A DNA stretch of 5,274 nt from assembly GCA_016209245.1 (NCBI GenBank), contig JACQWN010000365.1, positions 1 through 5,274 of the forward strand, read 5' to 3'. The translations under genes were made by a program, and so were the position numbers. This stretch comes from Bacteroidia bacterium. GTDB lineage: Bacteria > Bacteroidota > Bacteroidia > Bacteroidales > BM523. The notes beneath the pieces were generated by a model, which did no database searches, was not told where the DNA came from, and saw nothing but the letters and a program-made list of their open reading frames with translations. Each line of letters starts with the position of its first letter. Within the stretch, counting starts at the first letter, position 1. Below are positions 1-5,274 of this stretch, piece by piece.

Positions 1-30
1 AAAGATACAAAAAATTTAAAAAGTTATCAA
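1..30 (-). promoter_or_regulatory. Likely divergent promoter of a gene beyond the left edge
   Basis: Read on the minus strand, TTG (30-28) is followed by a 20-base AT-rich spacer and then TATCTTT (7-1), which runs off the window. This fits the Bacteroidota sigma-A pattern (TTG at about -33, TAnnTTTG at about -7), but the last G of the box would lie outside. It suggests a minus-strand gene starting just left of the window, divergent from recO. The pattern is short and common in AT-rich DNA, so the call is tentative. Confidence 0.35.
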
Positions 31-52
31 CAGGTAAAATGATTAATAAAGA

Positions 53-73
53 GATTTTTAAGCTTTAAAAATC
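53..73. repeat. Short AT-rich inverted repeat upstream of recO
   Basis: GATTTTTA (53-60) and TAAAAATC (66-73) are perfect reverse complements around the 5-base centre AGCTT. The stem is almost all A-T pairs and has no U-run of terminator type after it. It could be a weak hairpin in the recO leader, an operator, or chance in AT-rich DNA. A weak one-mismatch -7-like box (TTCATTTG, 82-89) follows it and is the only recO promoter candidate I can see. Confidence 0.25.
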
Positions 74-112
74 GTCCCTGTTTCATTTGAAACTCAACCA
101 ATAATAATTACA

Positions 113-838
113 ATGTTATTCAAAACTCAGGGCATAGTACTTCATCATATTAAATACTCAGAGACAAGCATAATAGCATACTTATATACTTCTGAATTTG
201 GACGGCAGTCATATATTATTAAAGGTGCAAGAAGAAAAAAAGCAAGTTGCGGGGTAAGTCTGTTTCAACCATTGTTTCTTCTTGAAATGGAAGTTTTTCA
301 CAATCAAAAAAAGGAGCTTCAAAATGTAAAAGAGGTCAGAAATTACCCTGTTTTTACAAGCATTCCGTATGATATCCGGAAAAGCTCAATAGCTCTTTTT
401 CTTTCAGAAATTCTGTACAAGGTATTAAAAGAAGAAGAAGCTTCACCCGCACTTTTTCAATTTCTGTATGATTCGATTCTCTTGTTTGATAAAATTAAAA
501 CAGGAACCGGCTATTTCCATTTGAAATTCTTAATAGCTCTGACAAAATATTTAGGATTTTTTCCTTTGGGGCAATACACTGAGAATACTCCGCTTTTTGA
601 TATGCTTGGCGGCTGCTTCATTAAACACCCTGCATTAAGTCCTTATTTTTTAGAACATGAAACAGCGTATTTATTCGACCGTTTAATTCAGAGTGCAAAT
701 AATGAGCTTATAAAGCTGGAGATGAAACAACAAATCAAAAATAATTTATTGGAAAAAATTATTGATTATTACAAGCTCCATCTGGGAGTTCAGGAAATAA
801 AATCGTTTAATATTCTTAAATCGGTTTTTCAGGAATAG
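113..838 (+). CDS. recO: DNA repair protein RecO
   Basis: RecO is the cytoplasmic recombination mediator that works with RecR (and RecF) to load RecA on SSB-coated single-stranded DNA and to anneal complementary strands. The 241-residue length is normal for the family. Residues 1-80 match the N-terminal OB fold, opening with the typical KTQGIVL and followed by the YSETS segment and the KGARRKK basic stretch. The helical C-terminal part carries HLKFLIALTKYLGFFP (137-151) and the closing IKSFNILKSVF (229-239), which resembles the family's usual C-terminal KS-x-x-x-L signature. The ATG at 113 is chosen because KTQGIVL lies within the first ten residues. Only two cysteines are present (C46, C168), so the four-cysteine zinc site known in some RecO proteins is absent, as I recall for other Bacteroidota RecO proteins. 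The gene converges on the sensor gene with a 14-base gap. No Shine-Dalgarno is evident; an AT-rich leader precedes the start. Confidence 0.9.
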   Translation: MLFKTQGIVLHHIKYSETSIIAYLYTSEFGRQSYIIKGARRKKASCGVSLFQPLFLLEMEVFHNQKKELQNVKEVRNYPVFTSIPYDIRKSSIALFLSEILYKVLKEEEASPALFQFLYDSILLFDKIKTGTGYFHLKFLIALTKYLGFFPLGQYTENTPLFDMLGGCFIKHPALSPYFLEHETAYLFDRLIQSANNELIKLEMKQQIKNNLLEKIIDYYKLHLGVQEIKSFNILKSVFQE

Positions 839-852
839 ATGTCATCTCTTGC

Positions 853-3800
853 TTATCCCAAGTTGTTCATATTGAGCTTTAATCCCACGACAAGAATATC
901 GTCGGTTTGTTTCTTATCTGCTTTCCATATTTCAAATGCCTTTTCAAGCTTTTTATATTGTTCATGCATGCTTGTATTATATATTCCGAGAATCAGCTCG
1001 AAAAACTGTGTATCGGAAAATTTTTTGTTTTCCTGCCCTCCGAATTGATCCCTGAAGCCGTCGGTAAATAAATACAACATAGTGCTTTGTTCAATATTTA
1101 TCTTATGATTTTTAAAATGAGCTTCCCCTGTAATTTTTGTAAAAATTCCACCGATAGAAGTCATTTCGCCTTTAATAATTTGAGGGGTTCCTTTTTGAAT
1201 AATAAGAACCGACTGATTGGCGCAGGCAATCTGCAACTGTCGCTTCTCAATATCAATAGTACAAATTGAGATATCCATTCCATCATCCTGAATAGGTAAA
1301 GATTTTTCTCCTTGTTTAAGGATACCGGATAATTTGGTATTTAACCGGTCAATGATACCGGAAGGGGTTGTAATACCCCTTTCCTTCACTATTTCATTAA
1401 GGATGTTATTTCCGATAAGCGACATAAAGGCGCCCGGAACGCCATGACCGGTACAGTCGGCGACGGCGATGACCAGTTTAGTGGCGTGGTGACTACTTTG
1501 AGTTGCACTAGTCAGGGTGCGACTTTCTGCATTAGTGATGGGGTGACTTGCAGGCATTGTACCACTAACAACCCCGTGACTACCAGTCACCCCGTCACTA
1601 ACATGACTAAAAACAGTGGTTGCCCAATAAAAATCGCCTGACACAATATCTTTAGGTTTTTGAAAAACAAACATATCGGGCAGATATTGCCTGATTTGTT
1701 CTTCAGAAGAAAGAATTGCTTCCTGAATGCGCTTTGCATATCGAATGCTGTCGGTAATATATTGATTATTTTTTTCTAATTCTTTATTTGTTTGTACAAG
1801 CAAGTCGCTTTGCGCCTGAATTTGTTCTTTTTGTTTTATTATTTCCAGCTCCGCCTGTTTAATTTTAGAAATATCGGTATCAATTGCAACCAGCCGAGTA
1901 ATATTTCCTTCTTCATCGAGGATAGGAGTAATTGTAGTATGCGTCCAGAAAGTTCTTCCAGTGGCTGTATTTGTTAATGATTCATATGTAACTGTCTTTT
2001 TAGTAACAATACATTTTTTTAAAATATTTTTAATATCAGGACTAGAACTGCAATCAACAATATTTCTTCCCTTTTTTTCAATAAATTGTTCAAGAGTGTA
2101 TCCGTAAAGCCGAGTAAGACTTTCGTTGAGCCACTCAAAATTACCCTCGGCATCCATAATAATTACGGCATTCCCTGTTTCCCTGGCAACGATTGAAAGT
2201 TTTTCAAGCTCTTTGTTTATTACTTTGAGCTGATCTCTTTGTGCAACGATTTCTTCATGTTGAAGAAGTATTTCTTCTTCCGCCTGCTTTATTTTATTTA
2301 TATCGGAATCAATAGCAACGATTTTAAAAACATTACCGTTATTATCGAGAATAGGGGTAAGTGTTGTTTGCGTCCATTTTTTTTCTCCCGAGCGTGTAAT
2401 AATTACCGATTCGTAAATCATCGATTTTTTTTCAGATATGCATTCATTCAGAATATCCCTGACATTTGGCGTCATGCTATAATCGAAAATATTAGTGGAT
2501 TTTTCCGTTATCAACTGTAATAAAGTGTAACCATATAATCTGGTAAAACCCTCGTTCACCCACTCAAAATACCCGTTGGTATCCATAATCATTACAGCAT
2601 TATTAGTTTCCCTTGCAACAATAGTGAATTTCTGCAGTTCGGAATTAATTATTTCAAGCTCTTCCTGTTTTGTTTGAAGCTCCATCTTTTGGAAGGATAT
2701 CTGGTTTGTACGCTCTGCGACTATTTTCTCAAGCTTTATATTAGTTCTTTTCAGTCGCTTTGAATATAAAATTATTATCAAATAAATTATTAAAAGAAAA
2801 ATTATTGAAAACAAAATAATCGCCCAAAGAGATTTATACCAAGGTTTTAAAATTTTGAATTCGAATGTAGCTTCTTGGCTTTCATATTTATATACGTTCC
2901 TGGCTTTAGCTCTGAAAATATATCTTCCATCGGGAATATTTGTAAATTCAGCTTTTGGTTCTTTTTTCCATTCCGACCATTCCTTCATGAAGCCCTCGAG
3001 GATGAAAGAATATTCTGTCTCTTTTTCTGCTTCGAACCATGGTAATGCAAATTCAAAGATTAAGTGATTATCGTTGTATTCAATTAACGGTATATCCATT
3101 TCAACCGACGAACCGTTGAATATAACGGAATCATTTCTCGTATATACTCTGCGGATTAATGTGTGAAAGCTGCCCTTATAATCTCTCGAATCTGATGTAT
3201 AATAGCAATAAAGCCCATTTGAACCACCAAACCATAATTTATGGTTAATCTTATCATAATCCATACAAAAAAAAGATGATGTTGGAATGAATCTAAACGG
3301 GATGTCCCAGATGGTATAAGTTTCGTTTTCTTTTTTTAATAAAAATATCTTTGTCGCTGCAATTGCCCAAATATTGCCATCAGATAACTGTAATATTCGT
3401 GAATAGTTGATATTATCAACATCTTCAGGATTCTGTTTTAGAGGAAACGATGTTTCCTTGAAAAAATAAATATTATAAGGGTCGGGAGAGTTGACATTAT
3501 AAGAGTATAGTCCTGAATCAACATTAATCAGAATTTTTTCCTCTATTCTAAAAACAACAACATTAATAAATTCAGGGATTCCTTGTGTGGAGTCTATTTT
3601 GGTTATAACAGGAGAAAGACCTGGCGATTCATTACCATACGATAAATGAAACAGTCCTTTCATCTGGTCGGCAAGCCATAGATTTCCATAGCTATCTTCT
3701 TCAATGTTCCGTATATCGGTAGTTATTCCATTTATTTTACCGATAAATGATAGTTCGCTGCCTTCTGTTTTAAATAATAGCAAACCATCAAAGACGCCGA

Positions 3801-5145
3801 TAAAAATAAATGAATTATTGTTAATATACTTATGAATAGTAATTCCAGTTTTATTTGAAAAAATCAGTTTATTTCTATTTTCAGAAATTTTCATAATACC
3901 TTCGGAAGTCGCTACATATAATTCTCCATTTATCTCTTTGATATCCATACAAGTATTATTTAATCCCTCGATTTTCTGAAATTTATAAGCAGGTTCTTTG
4001 TTCAAATTCAATGTTCCATATTCTTCAAGACGGAAGATACCCTGCATAGTGCCGACATAAAGATTTTGTTTGTACTGTATAACGGAGGTAACAATATCGT
4101 TAAGTCCAGCCTCCTCGCCATAATGCCTGATTTGAGCATTTAATGAAACAACTGCAATTCCGATATTCAGCGCTATCCAAAGGTTTTTGTCCTTATCTTC
4201 ATAAACATAATTTACTGTTTCATTACCTAAGCCGGTTTTTCTGTTAATCACTTCCTTTAATTGTCCGTCGCCTGTAAGAATAATTACACCACCATAATCG
4301 GTTGCAAGCGCATAATCGCCGGTTGAAAGTCTTATACCATGATATAAATGATACTCAAATAAATAATCATCGAAAGGAGTATTATATTGCGAGATAATGA
4401 AATTTTCCTGTGTATCTTGAGCTTTTGAAAAATTCCGGATAAGATATAAACCATTATTTCTGGTTCCGACCAGAATGGAACTATCCTTAAAAGGAAGCAT
4501 AAAATGTACAACTTTATCTGAAAAAATTTCGCTCCCGGGCAATATTTTCAAAGAATTGCCGCTGATTTGCATTATGCCCCTGCCTTCCTGCCATACAAAT
4601 AAATTATCATAAACAAAAAATCCATATAAAAACGAAGTCTCGGGATTCCACATCCTGACAATCTTATCGCTCAGACAAACCAGCTTTTTTGTGCCTACGA
4701 GCCATATATCATTTCCATCTGGTAATATCCTTCTTATCTCTCCTATTTCAGAAACATTTCCGGAAATTTTATTCATTAAAGAAACAAAATGCAAATTTCC
4801 TATGGAATCAACTTTCAGAACACCGAAAGTATTATTAGCACCGACATAAATTTCACCTTTATTGTTAATTGCAAGGGTTCTGATTGATGAAGCGAATTGT
4901 CCGGGAATAATTCTCCAACCGGCGCCATCATACTGAAGAATAAATTGATTATTAGCAAAATAAATTATACCATTTGTATCCTGCACAATTGCCCAGTTCT
5001 GCGGATGTGCCTTGTATTCCATCGGGCTGAAATACGATACGTAAGGCTTCCCGGAAATAATATCATGCTGAGCTGCAGATTGTAGATAAAACAGCATTAT
5101 TATTCCTGTAACAATAAACCGTATAAGCTTAAGTATATATATCAT
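853..5145 (-). CDS. Propeller/Y_Y_Y/PAS-PAS membrane sensor with SpoIIE-type PP2C phosphatase output
   Basis: This 1430-residue protein probably senses a periplasmic signal and answers with cytoplasmic Ser/Thr phosphatase activity. Domain order: signal peptide 1-26 (cleavage likely near SAAQ-HD); a run of Reg_prop-like propeller blades about 35-655, with recurring NLW/LYVGT/GLY motifs (for example 309-334, 359-373, 405-420, 478-501, 588-602, 634-649), enough for about two propellers; Y_Y_Y domain about 690-767; one membrane helix about 773-795; coiled coil about 797-840; PAS about 842-950; coil; PAS about 985-1093; coil; SpoIIE/PP2C domain about 1130-1424. Metal-binding acidic motifs are present: GDFYW (D1171), ADCTGHGVPGAF (D1230), DDGMDIS, FTDGFRDQ (D1362) and TDDILVVG (D1415-D1416). 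No histidine-kinase or receiver domain is visible, which separates it from classical hybrid two-component sensors with the same N-terminal half. Odd points are a repeat-derived insertion at residues 1176-1222 and duplicated PAS units. The first ATG is chosen because it starts the signal peptide (K6, R9, then a hydrophobic run). The likely target, an anti-sigma antagonist or similar phosphoprotein, is inferred from the SpoIIE family and is not encoded here. Confidence 0.88.
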   Translation of the reverse strand: MIYILKLIRFIVTGIIMLFYLQSAAQHDIISGKPYVSYFSPMEYKAHPQNWAIVQDTNGIIYFANNQFILQYDGAGWRIIPGQFASSIRTLAINNKGEIYVGANNTFGVLKVDSIGNLHFVSLMNKISGNVSEIGEIRRILPDGNDIWLVGTKKLVCLSDKIVRMWNPETSFLYGFFVYDNLFVWQEGRGIMQISGNSLKILPGSEIFSDKVVHFMLPFKDSSILVGTRNNGLYLIRNFSKAQDTQENFIISQYNTPFDDYLFEYHLYHGIRLSTGDYALATDYGGVIILTGDGQLKEVINRKTGLGNETVNYVYEDKDKNLWIALNIGIAVVSLNAQIRHYGEEAGLNDIVTSVIQYKQNLYVGTMQGIFRLEEYGTLNLNKEPAYKFQKIEGLNNTCMDIKEINGELYVATSEGIMKISENRNKLIFSNKTGITIHKYINNNSFIFIGVFDGLLLFKTEGSELSFIGKINGITTDIRNIEEDSYGNLWLADQMKGLFHLSYGNESPGLSPVITKIDSTQGIPEFINVVVFRIEEKILINVDSGLYSYNVNSPDPYNIYFFKETSFPLKQNPEDVDNINYSRILQLSDGNIWAIAATKIFLLKKENETYTIWDIPFRFIPTSSFFCMDYDKINHKLWFGGSNGLYCYYTSDSRDYKGSFHTLIRRVYTRNDSVIFNGSSVEMDIPLIEYNDNHLIFEFALPWFEAEKETEYSFILEGFMKEWSEWKKEPKAEFTNIPDGRYIFRAKARNVYKYESQEATFEFKILKPWYKSLWAIILFSIIFLLIIYLIIILYSKRLKRTNIKLEKIVAERTNQISFQKMELQTKQEELEIINSELQKFTIVARETNNAVMIMDTNGYFEWVNEGFTRLYGYTLLQLITEKSTNIFDYSMTPNVRDILNECISEKKSMIYESVIITRSGEKKWTQTTLTPILDNNGNVFKIVAIDSDINKIKQAEEEILLQHEEIVAQRDQLKVINKELEKLSIVARETGNAVIIMDAEGNFEWLNESLTRLYGYTLEQFIEKKGRNIVDCSSSPDIKNILKKCIVTKKTVTYESLTNTATGRTFWTHTTITPILDEEGNITRLVAIDTDISKIKQAELEIIKQKEQIQAQSDLLVQTNKELEKNNQYITDSIRYAKRIQEAILSSEEQIRQYLPDMFVFQKPKDIVSGDFYWATTVFSHVSDGVTGSHGVVSGTMPASHPITNAESRTLTSATQSSHHATKLVIAVADCTGHGVPGAFMSLIGNNILNEIVKERGITTPSGIIDRLNTKLSGILKQGEKSLPIQDDGMDISICTIDIEKRQLQIACANQSVLIIQKGTPQIIKGEMTSIGGIFTKITGEAHFKNHKINIEQSTMLYLFTDGFRDQFGGQENKKFSDTQFFELILGIYNTSMHEQYKKLEKAFEIWKADKKQTDDILVVGLKLNMNNLG
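1480..1620 (-). repeat. Repeat-built in-frame insertion inside the phosphatase domain
   Basis: This block encodes residues 1176-1222 of the sensor, between GDFYW and VIAVADCTGHG. Homologous domains, as I know them, have only about a dozen residues there, so roughly 43-45 are extra. The peptide is low-complexity, rich in S, T, H, G and V (for example DGVTGSHGVVSGT and TSATQSSHHAT). By hand count G+C is near half (about 70 of 143 for 1478-1620), clearly above the AT-rich gene around it. On the plus strand, variants of TTAGTGnnGnGGTGACT occur at 1478-1494 and 1532-1548, with a looser one at 1508-1524 and an inverted one at 1585-1601. No stop or frameshift results. The origin is inferred to be a small dispersed repeat; no transposase or clear target duplication is seen. 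Confidence 0.7.
1532..1601. repeat. 17-base inverted repeat within the insertion
   Basis: The left arm ttagtgatggggtgact (1532-1548) and right arm agtcaccccgtcactaa (1585-1601) are reverse complements at 16 of 17 positions, with a 36-base loop between them. In the sensor mRNA (minus strand) the only non-pair is a C-A mismatch; on the other strand it would be a G-U pair. The loop contains another accccgtgact-like copy (1571-1581), which could pair alternatively with the left arm. This is a strong potential hairpin inside coding sequence. No T-run follows, so it does not look like an intrinsic terminator. Confidence 0.75.
1840..2622 (-). repeat. Tandem duplication of a coil-PAS unit in the sensor gene
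   Basis: Residues 842-959 (2269-2622) and 985-1102 (1840-2193) align without a gap at a constant offset of 143 residues (429 bases), with about 70 of 118 positions identical by hand count. Shared blocks include IVARET, the FEW-x-NE segment, TRLYGYTL, TPILD and KIKQAE. The linker coil is part of the unit: NKELEKL before the second PAS matches NSELQKF before the first, and after the second PAS a third partial coil copy (AQSDLLVQTNKELEK) leads into the phosphatase domain. This shows internal duplication within the gene. Confidence 0.85.
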
Positions 5146-5154
5146 TCGGAGATA

Positions 5155-5232
5155 TTATTCTTTTTTCGCTATGGTTTCGTTTTCCATCAAGTATTTAAAA
5201 GCTGGATCGTAAAGTGGATTGATTATTTTCAT
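5155..5232 (-). pseudogene. N-terminal remnant of a PD-(D/E)XK nuclease/transposase-family gene
   Basis: The 25-codon ORF begins MKIINPLYDPAFKYLMEN and ends ETIAKKE before TAA. From memory, this start closely matches the N-termini of Bacteroidota proteins annotated as PD-(D/E)XK nuclease family transposase (Rpn/PDDEXK_2 type). Those run to roughly 300 residues and continue after IAKK with a hydrophobic helix such as VLSIIL. Here the similarity ends abruptly, the catalytic core is missing, and I find no continuation in other frames before the sensor gene. The stop lies nine bases before the sensor's ATG, so if transcribed it would be read as a leader ORF with possible translational coupling. 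The alternatives are a genuine short leader peptide that resembles the family by chance, or a decayed gene end left by a deletion. The match rests on a short segment. Confidence 0.55.
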
Positions 5233-5245
5233 AAATGTTTTTTTG

Positions 5246-5253
5246 CAAATTTA
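5246..5253 (-). promoter_or_regulatory. Bacteroidota-type -7 promoter box
   Basis: On the minus strand the sequence reads TAAATTTG, an exact fit to TAnnTTTG. It lies 13 bases before the ATG of the 25-codon remnant, giving a very short predicted leader. No clear TTG is seen at the -33 position (the region reads AATATTCAG), so the promoter is only half supported. If real, it would drive the remnant ORF and the sensor gene together. No other good candidate lies between the remnant and the sensor gene. Confidence 0.4.
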
Positions 5254-5274
5254 GGATTTTTATTCTGAATATTA

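Noticed and set aside
24..32. DnaA-box-like TTATCAACA ahead of recO
   Set aside because: A single one-mismatch match with no cluster. It overlaps the -33 part of the better-supported divergent promoter pattern and gives no evidence of an origin.
839..1048. Plus-strand ORF starting right after recO
   Set aside because: It begins at the base after the recO stop but is antisense to the conserved C-terminal phosphatase motifs, and its product resembles no known family.
1478..1620. CRISPR array or integron-like repeat array
   Set aside because: The repeats are degenerate, unevenly spaced, partly inverted and translated within a conserved gene. There are no regular repeat-spacer units.
1444..1641. 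Plus-strand ORF of 65 codons across the repeat block
   Set aside because: It lies antisense within the phosphatase domain, shows no recognisable protein features, and is open because the repeat units lack stops in that frame.
2239..2520. Plus-strand ORF of 93 codons opposite the first PAS domain
   Set aside because: A shadow of the strongly supported minus-strand gene; low-complexity F/N/R-rich product without a recognisable domain.
853..5145. Classical hybrid two-component (HTCS) histidine kinase
   Set aside because: After the membrane helix there is no HisKA/HATPase H-box or N/G-box, nor a receiver or AraC domain. The C-terminus shows the SpoIIE/PP2C motifs instead.

Overview
The window looks like a piece of a Bacteroidota chromosome. 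It is AT-rich and uses almost no Shine-Dalgarno-like spacing. It carries promoter-like sequences of the Bacteroidota type (TAnnTTTG at about -7). Its RecO lacks the zinc-binding cysteines. Its large gene has a sensor architecture typical of that phylum: periplasmic propeller, Y_Y_Y domain, membrane helix, PAS domains and SpoIIE phosphatase. All family calls come from reading the protein sequence; no searches were run.

Layout. Positions 1-112 are intergenic. They hold the likely promoter of a divergent minus-strand gene lying off the left edge, and a short AT-rich inverted repeat ahead of recO. recO (113-838, +) encodes the recombination mediator RecO. It converges, with a 14-base gap and no room for a dedicated terminator, on a 1430-residue membrane sensor-phosphatase gene (853-5145, -) that fills most of the window. 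Directly upstream of the sensor gene, on the same strand, is a 25-codon ORF (5155-5232, -). It resembles the N-terminus of the Bacteroidota PD-(D/E)XK nuclease/transposase family and then stops. A promoter-like box (5246-5253, -) precedes it, so the remnant and the sensor gene may share one transcript.

RecO and the sensor show no functional link; they are only convergent neighbours. The sensor is probably a signal-transduction protein. A periplasmic ligand or mechanical signal would be read by the propeller/Y_Y_Y part, passed through one membrane helix and two near-duplicate PAS modules, and converted into serine/threonine phosphatase activity, most likely on an anti-sigma-factor antagonist or similar partner that is not in this window.

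The most unusual points are: (1) an in-frame, G+C-richer, repeat-built insertion of about 45 residues inside the phosphatase catalytic domain, containing a 17-base inverted repeat; (2) a gapless 143-residue duplication of a coil-PAS unit; and (3) the transposase-like gene remnant sitting where the sensor gene's leader should be. I see no RNA genes, CRISPR arrays, complete insertion sequence or phage genes, and no convincing new multi-gene system.
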